Of a DNA stretch of 64,000 bases, positions 18,074 through 28,101 are shown in pieces; within the stretch, counting starts at the first letter, position 1; each line of letters begins with the position of its first letter. The notes under the pieces were generated by a model. That model worked only from the letters and a program-made list of their open reading frames with translations, did not search any database and was not told where the DNA came from. Origin of the DNA: Fructobacillus apis (GTDB lineage Bacteria > Bacillota > Bacilli > Lactobacillales > Lactobacillaceae); contig NZ_JAMWYK010000003.1 in assembly GCF_023893635.1 (NCBI RefSeq), positions 79,493-143,492 on the forward strand. Reading direction: 5' to 3'. The position numbers were made by a program, and so were the translations under genes.

Positions 18074-18667
18074 TTAGTACTCGGTCATCTTGCTCTCAAT
18101 CCAGTCCCAAACCGTGTCTTTACCAGACTTGTTAACGGATGAGAAGAAACAGAAATCAGAATTTTCAGGATTGAATTCAACCGCCTTTTTGATAACTGAC
18201 TCTGACTGGTTTAGTTTTCCACAGGCAATCTTATCGGACTTAGTGGCGACCAACAAAACCGGGATGTTGTAGTAGTCCAACCATTGGTACATCATGATGT
18301 CTTCTTCACTCGGCTTGTGACGAGCATCAACCAGCGAGATGACACCGCGCAATTGTTTACGCGACGTGATGTAGGTTTCGATCATCTGACCGAATTCTTC
18401 ACGCTTCTTCTTGGAAACCTTGGCGTACCCATAACCAGGAACGTCGACGAAGTACAAGGTGTCTTCAACGGCGTAGAAGTTCAAGGTTTGCGTCTTACCG
18501 GGCTGTCCGGAAGTACGCGCGAAGTTCTTACGATTAATCAACGTGTTCGTCAACGATGACTTTCCGACGTTTGAACGACCAACCAAAGCGAACTCTGGAC
18601 GGCCATCCTCAGGATATTGGCTTGGTGAAACGGCCGACATGACCATTTCGACATTGTGCACGTCCAT
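18074..18667 (-). CDS. engB: Ribosome biogenesis GTPase EngB (YsxC/YihA)
   Basis: A 197-residue GTPase needed for assembly of the large ribosomal subunit. The G1 motif GRSNVGKSS starts at residue 30, and DVPGYG (G3) and TKSDK (G4) follow. It lies 2 nt downstream of clpX, the conserved clpX-engB pair. Length is normal. Confidence 0.96.
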   Translation of the reverse strand: MDVHNVEMVMSAVSPSQYPEDGRPEFALVGRSNVGKSSLTNTLINRKNFARTSGQPGKTQTLNFYAVEDTLYFVDVPGYGYAKVSKKKREEFGQMIETYITSRKQLRGVISLVDARHKPSEEDIMMYQWLDYYNIPVLLVATKSDKIACGKLNQSESVIKKAVEFNPENSDFCFFSSVNKSGKDTVWDWIESKMTEY

Positions 18668-18669
18668 AA

Positions 18670-19920
18670 TTAGTCCTTTTCTTCCTTCTTCATGACCAGC
18701 TTTGGCTCCTTACCGGATTCCACCGCGGCCTTTGTGATGACAACCTTTTCGATATCATCGTGTGATGGGATTTCGTACATGATATCCTTCATCACGTTTT
18801 CGATGATGGAACGCAAACCACGCGCCCCCGTTCCACGGGAGATAGCGAGGTCAGCCATGGCCTTCAAAGCCGCTGGCTGGAATTCCAAATCAACGTTGTC
18901 CAAACCAAGCAAGGCCTTGTACTGCTTAACCAAAGCATTCTTTGGCTTGGTCAGGATGTGCGTCAAATCATCAACCGTCAGTTCATCCAAGACGGTGATG
19001 ATTGGCAAACGACCGATGAATTCCGGAATCAAACCGAATTTCGTCAAATCTTCCGGTTCAACGTTTTGCAGCACGTTGTCCTTTTCCAAGGCCTTCGCGT
19101 TGTCAGAAGTAGCAGAACCAAATCCGATGACACGCTTACCCAAGCGTTCCTTAATCAACGTATCCAAGCCGGCGAAGGCTCCACCCACGATGAAGAGGAT
19201 GTTGGTCGTGTCGACTTGAATCATTTCCTGGTTCGGGTGCTTACGTCCACCCTGAGGTGGAACGGAAGCCGTGGTTCCTTCGAGCATCTTCAAGAGGGCC
19301 TGTTGAACACCTTCACCAGAAACATCACGAGTGATGGAGACGTTTTCAGACTTTTTGGCGATCTTGTCGATTTCGTCGACATAGATGATTCCGCGTTGAG
19401 CGGATTCAACGTCAAAGTTTGCGGCCTGCAACAACTTCAAGAGGATGTTTTCAACGTCTTCACCAACGTATCCCGCTTCCGTCAAGGTCGTGGCATCGGC
19501 GATAGCAAAGGGCACCTGCAAGATTTTAGCAAGTGATTGTGCCAAGTAAGTCTTACCGGAACCGGTTGGTCCAAGCAAGGCAATGTTGGACTTTTGCAAT
19601 TCAACGTCCGTTGTCTTCAAGGCGTTTTCGTTGACACGCTTGTAGTGGTTGTAAACGGCAACGGCCAAGGTCTTCTTGGCATCGTCTTGACCGATGACAT
19701 AGTCACCAAGTGATTCGACAATTTGCTTTGGCGTTGGCAAGTCGAGTTGTTCTTCGCTTGCTTCAACGGCCATTTCTTCTTTAATGATTTGCTCGGCTAA
19801 ATCCGTACACTCGTTACAGATAAAGAGACCATCTGGCCCGGCAACTAATTTCTTAACCTCATCGGCGCTCTTGCCACAGAAGGAGCAGTGGACCATGGGT
19901 CCTTGTTCTTCGTTTGCCAT
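18670..19920 (-). CDS. clpX: ATP-dependent Clp protease ATP-binding subunit ClpX
   Basis: A 416-residue AAA+ unfoldase that feeds substrates to ClpP. The N-terminal zinc-binding domain has C12, C15, C35 and C38. Walker A GPTGSGKT is at 117-124 and Walker B VDEID at 181-185. The C-terminal sensor-2 region ([10 protein letters not shown]) is intact. AAAGGA precedes the start. It forms an operon with engB; tig lies upstream behind a terminator. Confidence 0.98.
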   Translation of the reverse strand: MANEEQGPMVHCSFCGKSADEVKKLVAGPDGLFICNECTDLAEQIIKEEMAVEASEEQLDLPTPKQIVESLGDYVIGQDDAKKTLAVAVYNHYKRVNENALKTTDVELQKSNIALLGPTGSGKTYLAQSLAKILQVPFAIADATTLTEAGYVGEDVENILLKLLQAANFDVESAQRGIIYVDEIDKIAKKSENVSITRDVSGEGVQQALLKMLEGTTASVPPQGGRKHPNQEMIQVDTTNILFIVGGAFAGLDTLIKERLGKRVIGFGSATSDNAKALEKDNVLQNVEPEDLTKFGLIPEFIGRLPIITVLDELTVDDLTHILTKPKNALVKQYKALLGLDNVDLEFQPAALKAMADLAISRGTGARGLRSIIENVMKDIMYEIPSHDDIEKVVITKAAVESGKEPKLVMKKEEKD

Positions 19921-20008
19921 ATGCCATCCTTTCTAGTCATTTACGAAGGCGATAAAGAGAAACACTATGTTCTAATCATCGTCTTTTTTGGTTCAAAGTC
20001 AAGCTAAG

Positions 20009-20033
20009 AAAAAAAGCCCGCAAGGGGCTTTTA
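20009..20033 (-). terminator. Rho-independent terminator after tig
   Basis: AAAAGCCCC hairpin with a U-run on the minus strand, 8 bp after the tig stop codon. Confidence 0.85.
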
Positions 20034-20040
20034 ATCTCGT

Positions 20041-21333
20041 TTACTTTGCCTTAGCAGAAGAAACGATCTTTTCAACCGCTGCCTTCATGGCGATGTCGTG
20101 CTTCAACAAAGCATCTGACAATGATTGCTTAACTTGTTCTTCAGAGATGTTGTACTGTGAAGCCAAATCCTTCACTTCAGCAGCAACTTCTTCATCCGTT
20201 GGTTCGAACTTTTCAGCCTTAACGATTGCTTCCAAGACCAAGTTCGTCTTCACGCGAACGTCAGCACCTTCAGCAAATTGTGCCTTCAATGAATCTTCAG
20301 TTTGACCTGAGATTTGGAAGAACATTTGTGGTGAGATACCTTGTTGTTGCAATTGACCGAGGTATTGTTGCATTTGACGGTTAACGTCTTCGTCGATCAT
20401 TTCTTGTGGAAGGTCGCCACCAACAACTTCGGCGTTCTTAACAGCAGCTTCAACGGCTGCGTCTTCGAAGGCATCCTTAGCAGCGCTTTCGCGTGCGTCT
20501 TGCAACTTCTTCTTCGTCTTGTCCTTCAATTCAGCAAGCGTATCAACGTCTTCGTCAACATCCTTGGCGAATTCATCGTCCAATTCAGGCAATGACTTGC
20601 GCTTTACTTCGTGAAGCTTAACTTCGAACAACGCTTCCTTACCAGCCAAATCCTTCGCTTGGTATTCTTCTGGGAACGTTACCTTAACGTCAACGTCGTC
20701 ACCGGCTACGTGACCAACCAATTGGTCTTCGAAGCCAGGGATGAATGAACCTGAACCAAGTTCAAGTGAGTAGTCCTTTGATTGACCACCTTCGAAGTGA
20801 TCACCATCAATTGAACCGTCAAAGTCAATAACGACCGTGTCGCCGTTTTCTGCCTTGGTTCCTTCTTCTTGCAAGACCAATTCAGCTTGGTTTTCTTGCA
20901 TGCGCTTGATTTCAGCGTCTACGTCTTCGTCAGAAACTGATGCGTCTTGCTTTTCAACAGTAAGACCAGTGTAGTCACCCAACTTGATTTCTGGGGCAAC
21001 GGCAACTTCAGCCTTCATTTCCCAGTCAGCGCCCTTTTCCATTGAAACAGGGGCGATGTCAGGTTGTCCAACGACCGTGATACCAGCGTCTGCAACAGCA
21101 GCTTGGTAAGCGGCTGGCAAAACAATGTCCATCACGTCTTGGTACAAGGCTTCTTCACCGAACTTTTGCAAGAACAATGACATTGGCACCTTACCCTTAC
21201 GGAAACCAGGAACGGCGATCTTGTTCTTGTTCTTTTCAAAGGCGGCCTTCAAACCGTTTTGTACATCGGCTTGTGCGATTGAAAATTCTAAAGTACCGCG
21301 GTTTGCATCCGCAGCTGCTGTCCATTTAGACAT
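20041..21333 (-). CDS. tig: Trigger factor (ribosome-associated chaperone and prolyl isomerase)
   Basis: A 430-residue chaperone. The ribosome-binding loop shows VPGFRKGKVP (residues about 41-50). An FKBP-type isomerase domain follows (GDTVVIDFDGSIDG... near residue 165) and a helical C-terminal chaperone domain. The gene is Glu/Ala/Asp-rich with strong codon bias, as expected for high expression. GGAGG precedes the ATG. A promoter TTGTGA - 17 bp - TAAAAT can be read upstream on the minus strand. Confidence 0.97.
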   Translation of the reverse strand: MSKWTAAADANRGTLEFSIAQADVQNGLKAAFEKNKNKIAVPGFRKGKVPMSLFLQKFGEEALYQDVMDIVLPAAYQAAVADAGITVVGQPDIAPVSMEKGADWEMKAEVAVAPEIKLGDYTGLTVEKQDASVSDEDVDAEIKRMQENQAELVLQEEGTKAENGDTVVIDFDGSIDGDHFEGGQSKDYSLELGSGSFIPGFEDQLVGHVAGDDVDVKVTFPEEYQAKDLAGKEALFEVKLHEVKRKSLPELDDEFAKDVDEDVDTLAELKDKTKKKLQDARESAAKDAFEDAAVEAAVKNAEVVGGDLPQEMIDEDVNRQMQQYLGQLQQQGISPQMFFQISGQTEDSLKAQFAEGADVRVKTNLVLEAIVKAEKFEPTDEEVAAEVKDLASQYNISEEQVKQSLSDALLKHDIAMKAAVEKIVSSAKAK

Positions 21334-21512
21334 ATGAAATCCTCCAATATTTAGTACTTATTAATTTTAGACCAATTCGCCGATTATCACAAGGTTTCAG
21401 GCCCTTAAATTTACGAATTCGATGCTTTTTCTTCTATCGTGGGAAGAATTTAATCCCTGCTTTATTTTTTCTGTTATCATACTTGTAAACTGTCATTGGA
21501 GAGAGACGGCTT

Positions 21513-21935
21513 ATGCTAAAAGAATTTCTAAACAAATACAACAAAATCATCCGCTATCTTGTTCTGGGATTCGGAACCTTTTTGGTTAACATGTATTCCT
21601 ATGGATTCTTTTCAGGCATCACCAACTACTCCATTTCTTACACTTTAGCCTGGGCGGTCGCCGTCCTCTTCGCCTACGTAACGAACCGTCAGTGGGTCTT
21701 TGAATCAAAGGTTTCGGGTTGGCGTCTTGTACCAGAAATCATCGAATACTACCTTTCTCGAGGTCTCACTTTCTGGTTGGGCTTGGTCCTGATGTGGATT
21801 GGGGTGCAACTCCTCCACTTTGACGACTTCTACGTCAACATCGCCCGTAACGCCATCCTGTTGATTCCAAACTACTACTTGGCAAAGATTTACGTGTTCA
21901 AGGAAAATAAGAATAAAGACAAAGAAAACGAATAA
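21513..21935 (+). CDS. GtrA-family membrane protein
   Basis: A 140-residue protein with four hydrophobic helices and a basic C-terminus (KENKNKDKENE). The YLVLGFGTFLVN start and the FAYVTNRQWVFES segment are typical of GtrA-like proteins, which are thought to flip or carry lipid-linked sugars for cell-surface polysaccharide decoration. GGAGAGA lies upstream, with a TGTTATCAT -10. It is a single-gene plus-strand unit between divergent tig and convergent pepV. The substrate is unknown. Confidence 0.85.
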   Translation: MLKEFLNKYNKIIRYLVLGFGTFLVNMYSYGFFSGITNYSISYTLAWAVAVLFAYVTNRQWVFESKVSGWRLVPEIIEYYLSRGLTFWLGLVLMWIGVQLLHFDDFYVNIARNAILLIPNYYLAKIYVFKENKNKDKENE

Positions 21936-21965
21936 ATCTCTTTTTAAAGCGATAAATTTAAAGCG

Positions 21966-21998
21966 AAAAAAAGCGCCTGGCTCAGCCAAGCGCTTTTT
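21966..21998. terminator. Bidirectional terminator between gtrA and pepV
   Basis: AAAAGCGC / GCGCTTTT arms with an inner TGGC / GCCA stem and A- and T-runs on both sides serve these convergent genes. Confidence 0.9.
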
Positions 21999-22002
21999 CT
22001 TT

Positions 22003-23418
22003 TTAATCCTTCAAGTTTGCCAATTCGACGATGGCTTGACCGTAGATACCCATGGAACGAACGAGGTCGTCCACCAGGGCGAATTCGTTGACCTGGTGCA
22101 TGGTCTCAGGAGAGTCTGGGAACAAAGCCCCGAAGGCAACCCCACGTTCCATCAAGCGGCCGTAAGTTCCACCACCGATGACTTGGTCGTGAGCGGGCAA
22201 TCCGGTTTGGTCGTGGTAAATGTGGAGTAACGTTGATACCACTGGGTCTTCCGGTGCGACGTAGTGTGGCACCTGGGCGTGGCGACCAATACTTGTTTCG
22301 TAGTCCCAAGCGGGCATGGCCGAATCCAACTTTTCCAGGATAAATTCTGGACTGATGCCCTTTGGATAACGGAAGTTAAAGTTGATGTGGCTACCCTCAC
22401 CGTCCTTAAAGGTCATGATTCCGACGTTCATGGACAAAGGTCCCATCACGTCGTCTTCGAAGGCAACACCGAGCTGTTGACCAGTTGGGTCATCGTGTGA
22501 CCACGTGCCGAGGTAGGCCAAGAAACCGGCGGCATCCCCACCGAATTCATACTGTTCAAGGAAGTGGGCCAAGTAAGTACCAGCGTTTTCACCCGTTTCA
22601 GGCAGTGAACCGTGCACTTGCTTTCCAATCAATTCGAAGGAAAGTTGGTCGCCGTCGACCATAGCTGAACCATGCACCTGCGCGTGGTTTTCCAAGTAGG
22701 CGTTGAAGTCCTCTTGCACCTTGTCGGCGTCCACGCCGGCTACGATCGCACGGGCGACACCGGGCACCATGTTCGTCCGGATGCCGGAATCAAAGCTGAT
22801 CAACTGAGCCGCTTCACCGTTCTTTCCGGCCGAGCGCAGGTCAACCTGCACGTTTCCCTTTTCACCGTTGATGATGGGGTATTCGGCGTCGGGTGAGAAA
22901 CCGTATGCCGGTGCTGGTTCAACTTCGAAGTAGCGAGTCATCCCCGTCCAGTCGTTTTCTTCGTCTGTACCGAAAATCAAACGGACGCGGCGCTTCAATG
23001 GCAGGTCCAAATCGCGAATCATCTTGAAGGCGTAGTAGGCCGCCAAACCAGGCCCCTTGTCGTCGGAGGCACCGCGGGCGATGACCTTGCCGTCTTCAAT
23101 CACGGCCGTAAAGGGATCGGTTGCCCAGCCTTCACCGGCGGGCATGACGTCGACGTGGGCCAAGAGGGCCACGTATTCGTCGCTGTCCTTGGGACCGATT
23201 TCGATGTAGCCGACGACGTTGTCGATGTTCTTCGTTTCAAAGCCATCGCGATCGGCCAAGGACAAAATATGGTCCAAGGCTTCCTTCGGTCCAGGTCCGA
23301 GTGGCGCGTCCTTGGTGGCCTTGCTGTCGTCTCGAACGGAGGCGATGGCCAAGAAGTCCGCCAAATCCTTCAAATAGGCCTGTTCTTCTTCCTTTGCCTT
23401 TGCTTGCCAATTGATCAT
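22003..23418 (-). CDS. pepV: Dipeptidase PepV (M20 family)
   Basis: A 471-residue zinc dipeptidase that hydrolyses dipeptides in the cytoplasm during peptide utilisation. M20 metal-site motifs are visible: LLAHVDVMPAGEGW, ASDDKGPGLA and FGTDEENDWTG, with a later GGGTYGR and a histidine near the end. Length matches lactic acid bacteria PepV. GCGAGG lies before the ATG. A copy of the dispersed 25-bp motif sits 30 nt upstream of the start codon. Confidence 0.95.
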   Translation of the reverse strand: MINWQAKAKEEEQAYLKDLADFLAIASVRDDSKATKDAPLGPGPKEALDHILSLADRDGFETKNIDNVVGYIEIGPKDSDEYVALLAHVDVMPAGEGWATDPFTAVIEDGKVIARGASDDKGPGLAAYYAFKMIRDLDLPLKRRVRLIFGTDEENDWTGMTRYFEVEPAPAYGFSPDAEYPIINGEKGNVQVDLRSAGKNGEAAQLISFDSGIRTNMVPGVARAIVAGVDADKVQEDFNAYLENHAQVHGSAMVDGDQLSFELIGKQVHGSLPETGENAGTYLAHFLEQYEFGGDAAGFLAYLGTWSHDDPTGQQLGVAFEDDVMGPLSMNVGIMTFKDGEGSHINFNFRYPKGISPEFILEKLDSAMPAWDYETSIGRHAQVPHYVAPEDPVVSTLLHIYHDQTGLPAHDQVIGGGTYGRLMERGVAFGALFPDSPETMHQVNEFALVDDLVRSMGIYGQAIVELANLKD

Positions 23419-23448
23419 CGATAAACCTCGCTTTCAAATGCTCCCTGT

Positions 23449-23473
23449 CAAAGTCAGACCCGACCATGCCCGA
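23449..23473 (-). repeat. Dispersed 25-bp motif in the pepV leader
   Basis: Minus-strand sequence TCGGGCATGG followed by TCGGGTCTGACTTTG. It is 22/25 identical to the copy at 832-856 and lies 30 nt before the pepV ATG. Confidence 0.65.
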
Positions 23474-23609
23474 ATGAATCGTCTCGAAGCGTTCCATCCA
23501 GATCAAAACGGTGGTCGGTTCAGCTTTGTTTTTATCATAATTCTTTAATCTTTGTTTTTATTATACACAACTTAGGCGTAAAATACTTGTCAGGAGGACG
23601 AATTTTTTA

Positions 23610-24446
23610 ATGAGCAAAATCACGAAAAATATCGCAGAATCTGTCGTTGTAAAACGAGACAAAAACACCTATAAAGGACGCTTTGGTCGCGTGCTGATTA
23701 TCGGTGGCAATGAAAACATGGGTGGCGCCGTCATTATGAACGCACAGGCGGCCGTTTACTCCGGTGCTGGACTCGTCACGGTGGCCACACACCCGGACAA
23801 CAAGGCGCCTTTACACGCCCGCTTGCCTGAAGTGATGGTCACAAACTACCGGGAGCAACTAGCCGAACAGGTAGCGAAGGCGGAAGTAATTCTCGTTGGT
23901 TCCGGTTTAGGAACAGCCGCCGAAGCGCAGCACATTCTAAAAGAAACGATTGAAGCGACATCGCCTGACCAGCTACTGATACTGGATGGGTCCGCGTTAA
24001 CAATGTTTTCTGGGTCGGGTTGGACTTTGCCAGCCGTACCAACCGTCCTCACCCCTCACCAGATGGAATGGCAGCGTTTGTCCGGCGTTGAAATTGCCGA
24101 ACAACGCGACCAAGAAAAGAATCAAAAGGCCTTAGAACGTCTATCATCTTCCGCCATTTTGGTGTTGAAATCAGAAGCCACCCAGGTATACTGGAATCAT
24201 GATTGTTTTGAACTGACCGTCGGTGGGCCCTACCAGGCAACTGGGGGCATGGGCGACACGTTGGCCGGGATGATTGCCGGCTTCACCGCTCAATTCAAAC
24301 CGCACGGTTCAGCTGTCTTAGCTGCTGTCTACGCGCATTCGGCCATCGCCGAAGAACTGAGTCAGCAGGCCTACGTGACTTTGCCAAGTGAGATTGCAAA
24401 ACGCATCCCCGCTTTTATGAAAAAGCTGGCTGATCATTCATCATAA
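23610..24446 (+). CDS. nnrD: ADP-dependent NAD(P)H-hydrate dehydratase
   Basis: A 278-residue repair enzyme of the YjeF C-terminal (ribokinase-like) family that restores damaged hydrated NAD(P)H. It shows GRVLIIGGNENMGGA, a central VLTPHQMEW segment and the nucleotide/catalytic motif TGGMGDTLAGM. The epimerase half (NnrE) is not fused, so it is encoded elsewhere or absent. AGGAGG lies upstream, and a TATTATAC -10 is visible. It is followed after 34 nt by exoA and is probably co-transcribed. Confidence 0.92.
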   Translation: MSKITKNIAESVVVKRDKNTYKGRFGRVLIIGGNENMGGAVIMNAQAAVYSGAGLVTVATHPDNKAPLHARLPEVMVTNYREQLAEQVAKAEVILVGSGLGTAAEAQHILKETIEATSPDQLLILDGSALTMFSGSGWTLPAVPTVLTPHQMEWQRLSGVEIAEQRDQEKNQKALERLSSSAILVLKSEATQVYWNHDCFELTVGGPYQATGGMGDTLAGMIAGFTAQFKPHGSAVLAAVYAHSAIAEELSQQAYVTLPSEIAKRIPAFMKKLADHSS

Positions 24447-24480
24447 AAGTCAGACAAAAGGAAGAATAAAGGATAATTAC

Positions 24481-25299
24481 ATGAAACTGATTTCTTGGAA
24501 CATTGACTCCATTAACGCCGCCGTGGAACACAAGTCTCCCCGTGGGGAAATGACTTGGGGCGTCCTCGAGGGCATCGCGGAAAAGAAGCCGGACGTGCTG
24601 GCCATTCAGGAAACGAAGCTGAAGGTCGACGGGTTGACGAAGAAGCAGAAAACGGCTTTGGAAGAGCTCTTCCCGGGTTACCACATCTACACGAACTCGT
24701 CATCGGCGCGTAAGTCATACGCGGGAACGATGTTGATTACAAAGGATGAGCCAATCAACGTGGAGACGCCAGAAATTGGTGCGCCCGGTGAGATGGACCA
24801 GGAAGGTCGAATTGTCACGGCAGAATTTGAAGACTTTTTCGTCTCAACTGTATACACACCAAACGCGGGTGGTGAACTGGCCCGCTTGGATGCCCGCCAG
24901 TTGTGGGACGACGCCTACCGGAACTACATTAACGGCTTGAACGAGAAGAAACCGGTGATTTTCTCGGGTGACTTTAACGTGGCCCACGAGGAAATCGATT
25001 TGAAGCACCCGGCTCAAAACCACCACTCGGCCGGGTTTACGGACGAGGAGCGCGAACACTTCACGACCTTGTTGAACGCGGGTTACACGGATACGTTGCG
25101 TGCTTTGCACCCGGACGAACCGGAGATTTACTCATGGTGGGCGCAGCGTTCGAAGACGTCGAAGATTAATAACTCGGGATGGCGGATTGACTACTATTTG
25201 GTATCAAACAATATCGCGGATAAAGTTCAAGACATTAAGGTGATTGATACGGGAGCGCGCCAGGATCACGCGCCGCTGGAATTAGACATTGAGCTGTAA
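24481..25299 (+). CDS. exoA: Exodeoxyribonuclease III / AP endonuclease
   Basis: A 272-residue member of the exonuclease-endonuclease-phosphatase fold that cuts DNA at abasic sites. Catalytic signatures: SWNIDSINA, IQETKL (metal-binding Glu), GDFNVAHEEIDL, WRIDYYLVS and the C-terminal DHAPLE. Length is normal. It follows nnrD and ends at a strong terminator. Confidence 0.96.
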   Translation: MKLISWNIDSINAAVEHKSPRGEMTWGVLEGIAEKKPDVLAIQETKLKVDGLTKKQKTALEELFPGYHIYTNSSSARKSYAGTMLITKDEPINVETPEIGAPGEMDQEGRIVTAEFEDFFVSTVYTPNAGGELARLDARQLWDDAYRNYINGLNEKKPVIFSGDFNVAHEEIDLKHPAQNHHSAGFTDEEREHFTTLLNAGYTDTLRALHPDEPEIYSWWAQRSKTSKINNSGWRIDYYLVSNNIADKVQDIKVIDTGARQDHAPLELDIEL

Positions 25300-25314
25300 T
25301 TTTATATAAAAACA

Positions 25315-25350
25315 AAAAGAGCCTCGCTTCAAACGCGAGGCTCTTTTTTT
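25315..25350. terminator. Bidirectional terminator between exoA and the DnaQ-like gene
   Basis: AGAGCCTCGC / GCGAGGCTCT stem with A- and T-runs on each side, placed between convergent genes. Confidence 0.92.
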
Positions 25351-25383
25351 ACAACGACATGCCAACAACAGGACGTCTTCTCT

Positions 25384-25917
25384 TTACTTATAACGCACCG
25401 CTTGCTTCAAGGGTTCCAGTCCGAAGAGCTGCCCTTGGCGGATCAAAATCTCGGCACAGGCAATGGCATCGGCCAAGGCGTTGTGGTGGTTTTCTAATGA
25501 GATATCCAAAGCATCGGAGACCGTGTTCAACTTGTGGTTCACTAAGTCGGGCATCAACTTGCGGGAAGTCTTCAGCGTGTCCAAGACCTGAAAGTGCGCA
25601 TCGGGCAAGGCGTAGTAGTCCAGGCAGGCCTTCAGGACGGAAACGTCGAAGGTCGCGTTGTGGGCGATCACCATTTTTTCTTCTTGGAAAAAGGGCGCAA
25701 TCGTTGGCCAGATGTCCTTAAAGGTTGGCGCGTTCACTACGTCTTCTTCATAAATGCCGTGAATCTGTGAATTCCGGTTTGAAAAGGCCGTGTCCGGCCT
25801 CAACAAGGTGTAGAACTGGTCGACGATTTGGTCGTTTCGAACAACAACCAAGGCGAGTGAAACGGCGGAGTGGCGCTTGGCCGAAGCCGTTTCAAAATCG
25901 ATGGCAACAAAATTCAT
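25384..25917 (-). CDS. DnaQ-family (DEDDh) 3'-5' exonuclease
   Basis: A 177-residue stand-alone exonuclease domain. ExoI AIDFETA (D7, E9), ExoII HNATFDVSVL and ExoIII HNALADA (the DEDDh His and Asp) are all present. Proteins like this are annotated as DNA polymerase III epsilon-like, but without a polymerase or helicase fusion its partner is unknown; proofreading or oligonucleotide clean-up are both possible. Overlaps the upstream GNAT gene by 4 nt. Confidence 0.88.
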   Translation of the reverse strand: MNFVAIDFETASAKRHSAVSLALVVVRNDQIVDQFYTLLRPDTAFSNRNSQIHGIYEEDVVNAPTFKDIWPTIAPFFQEEKMVIAHNATFDVSVLKACLDYYALPDAHFQVLDTLKTSRKLMPDLVNHKLNTVSDALDISLENHHNALADAIACAEILIRQGQLFGLEPLKQAVRYK

Positions 25918-26459
25918 ACTAAGGCTTTCTCCCTTCGTTCCAAGGTGGCCGTGCGGCCGGTTGGTAGTTTCACTTGCTGTTCTTGTCCTGCTTGAACGTC
26001 AAAGCCAAGCTCGTCATACAGATGGCGGGCGGGACCATTCGTCACGTCCACGTCCAGCCAGAGTCGGTCGTAGCCGGCCTCCGTCGCCCAGTCCACCATC
26101 GCTTGAATGGTGAGGCGACCGAGTCCCTGGTTTTGGTAGTCGGCCAAGATGGCAATTCCAACCTCACCGGCTGAAATCGACCCAATCCCAACGGGATAGG
26201 TCAAGGGCTTTCCCTCGTCGTCTGCCTGGGCTTCGGCCCAAACTAACCAGGTCTTCTGTGGCATTTCTTCCAGCTCAGCGTCCAGTTCATCAACGTCTAC
26301 GGATGTCGTGGTCTGGCGGGCCAACTCGTCAGCGAGCATAAACGTGTCGGACTCGCGGTGCAAAACCGAAAGCAGGTTTTGCGCCTGGTTGGCCTGACTC
26401 AAATCAAGCGAGCGGAGGCTATAGGACAGCGTGACTTCGTCGTTAAACTCTTCGTTCAT
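25914..26459 (-). CDS. GNAT-family N-acetyltransferase
   Basis: A 181-residue protein with the acetyl-CoA binding motif AILADYQNQGLGRLTIQAM and the C-terminal GPARHLYDELGF segment typical of GNAT enzymes. The substrate cannot be inferred. It overlaps tsaE by 4 nt and the DnaQ-like gene by 4 nt, so the three form a tight operon. In this neighbourhood a RimI-like role is possible, but the first 80 residues do not match RimI closely. Confidence 0.85.
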   Translation of the reverse strand: MNEEFNDEVTLSYSLRSLDLSQANQAQNLLSVLHRESDTFMLADELARQTTTSVDVDELDAELEEMPQKTWLVWAEAQADDEGKPLTYPVGIGSISAGEVGIAILADYQNQGLGRLTIQAMVDWATEAGYDRLWLDVDVTNGPARHLYDELGFDVQAGQEQQVKLPTGRTATLERREKALV

Positions 26460-26914
26460 TCTGGCAACTCCCCTTCGAGTGCTTCGAAGCGACCAAGACC
26501 GGTGACGGAAATCACGCGGTCATTGTCACCCTCACTTGTTCGTTCAAAGGTCATGACCAGGCGGTCGTTTGGCAGCAGGTCCTTCATGAACTGCGGCCAT
26601 TCAATCAAGGTTACGCCGTCGGTCCCAAGGTAGTCTTCGAAGCCCTGGTCTTCGGCGCCAGCCTCTTCCAGCCGGTAGGCGTCAAAGTGGTAGAGCGGAA
26701 TGCGACCAGACTCGTAGGTGTTCAAGATGTTGAAGGTTGGACTCTTCACGCGGTCTTCGATGCCGAGTGCTTCAGCGAAGCCCTTCGTAAAGGTCGTCTT
26801 GCCAGCACCGAGGTCACCGTTTAGCGTGATGACCAGGCCGGCCGAAGCCAAGTCAGCAATCTTTTTCGCCAGCGCTTGCGTTTGTTTTGGATCGGTTGTC
26901 TCGTACTTTTTCAT
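26456..26914 (-). CDS. tsaE: tRNA threonylcarbamoyladenosine biosynthesis ATPase TsaE
   Basis: A 152-residue ATPase needed with TsaB/TsaD for t6A modification of tRNA. Walker A GDLGAGKTTFTKG is clear, and SPTF, HFDAYRL and LIEWP follow. I choose ATG 26914 (MKKYETTDP) rather than a frame start at 26944, because TATAAT at 26922-26927 lies exactly 7 nt before it; the longer form would start upstream of the promoter. The mRNA would then begin at or next to the ATG. Confidence 0.93.
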   Translation of the reverse strand: MKKYETTDPKQTQALAKKIADLASAGLVITLNGDLGAGKTTFTKGFAEALGIEDRVKSPTFNILNTYESGRIPLYHFDAYRLEEAGAEDQGFEDYLGTDGVTLIEWPQFMKDLLPNDRLVMTFERTSEGDNDRVISVTGLGRFEALEGELPE

Positions 26915-26921
26915 AGTCCTT

Positions 26922-26930
26922 ATTATAACA
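26922..26930 (-). promoter_or_regulatory. Extended -10 promoter of tsaE, 7 nt from the start codon
   Basis: TGTTATAAT, then AAGGACT, then ATG. The expected transcription start falls on or one base from the A of the ATG, implying a leaderless message or use of AAGGA only by longer transcripts. No good -35 box. Confidence 0.65.
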
Positions 26931-26974
26931 CGGTCGGTGCTCAAACAACCGCCCCACTCCCCTTCAAGACAAAC

Positions 26975-27003
26975 AAAAAGCAGGCTCTAAAGCCCGCTTT
27001 TTT
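26975..27003 (-). terminator. Rho-independent terminator after queA
   Basis: AAAGCGGGCT / AGCCTGCTTT stem with one G-U pair and a U-run on the minus strand, just after queA. Confidence 0.88.
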
Positions 27004-27009
27004 CACTTC

Positions 27010-28068
27010 TTATTTATGCACGTACATCGCGTCCCCGAAGGAGAAGAAGCGGTACTTGGAATCAACCGCGTGCTTGTACGCGTTTAAGATGTGCTCACGG
27101 CCGGTAAAGGCGGCGACGAGCATCACCAAAGTCGACTTTGGCAAGTGGAAGTTCGTGATGAAGGCGTCGACGACCTGCCAGTCGTAGCCCGGCTTGATGA
27201 AGATGTCGGTCCAGCCGGAATCGGCCTTCAGCTCACCGTCAAACTTCGTTCCAATCGTTTCCAACGTTCGAATGGACGTCGTTCCGGTGGCGACGATGCG
27301 ACCGCCGCGAGCCCGGACGCGGTTCAACTCAGCAGCCGCCTCTTCGGACAGCTGGTAGAACTCCGAGTGCATTTCGTGGTCCTCGATGTTGTCTTCTTCG
27401 ACGGGACGGAAGGTCCCTAGTCCCACGTGCAAAGTCAATTCCACCAGGGACACGCCCTTGTCCTCGACAGCTTGAAGCAGTTCCGGCGTCCAGTGCAAAC
27501 CTGCGGTTGGCGCTGCGGCGGAACCGTCGACCTTTGAGTAAACGGTCTGGTAGCGTTCTTGGTCGTCCAGCTTTTCCTTGATGTAAGGCGGAAGCGGCAT
27601 CTCGCCAAGTTCTTCCAAACGTTCCATGAAAATGCCGTCGTAGTGGAATTCGATGTAGCGACCACCGTGCTCGAGTTCCTTGACGATGGTTCCGGTCATG
27701 ACAGGGTTGTTCAGATCATCCCCGAACACCACCTTAGAGCCGACCGGTGACTTCTTGGCCGGCTTGACCAGCACTTCCCAGACATCGTCGTGGTCCTGGC
27801 GTAGCAGCAAGACTTCGGCGTGCCCACCGGTTGGGCGCATGCCGTGCAAACGCGCCGGAAGAACACGGGAGTTGTTCATCACCAAGGCATCCCCGGGATT
27901 CAGGTAATCCAAAACATCGTAGAAGTGCTTGTCTTCGTATTCCCCGTTCTCTGCATCCAAAACGAGCAGTTTGGAGGACGAACGGTCCTTCAAGGGCGTC
28001 TGGGCGATGAGCTCTTCGGGCAAATCGTAGTCAAAGTCGCTTAGTTGATACTGTGGTGCGTCGGCCAT
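27010..28068 (-). CDS. queA: S-adenosylmethionine:tRNA ribosyltransferase-isomerase QueA
   Basis: A 352-residue enzyme making epoxyqueuosine in tRNA. Conserved blocks: [15 protein letters not shown] at the N-terminus, [37 protein letters not shown] and [21 protein letters not shown] precedes the start. Unlike many lactobacilli, tgt and yajC do not follow. A 217-bp gap with a possible small ORF separates it from ruvB. Confidence 0.97.
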   Translation of the reverse strand: MADAPQYQLSDFDYDLPEELIAQTPLKDRSSSKLLVLDAENGEYEDKHFYDVLDYLNPGDALVMNNSRVLPARLHGMRPTGGHAEVLLLRQDHDDVWEVLVKPAKKSPVGSKVVFGDDLNNPVMTGTIVKELEHGGRYIEFHYDGIFMERLEELGEMPLPPYIKEKLDDQERYQTVYSKVDGSAAAPTAGLHWTPELLQAVEDKGVSLVELTLHVGLGTFRPVEEDNIEDHEMHSEFYQLSEEAAAELNRVRARGGRIVATGTTSIRTLETIGTKFDGELKADSGWTDIFIKPGYDWQVVDAFITNFHLPKSTLVMLVAAFTGREHILNAYKHAVDSKYRFFSFGDAMYVHK

Positions 28069-28101
28069 GAAAGCCTCCTTTTCTTAAACAAAAAAGTCTT
28101 C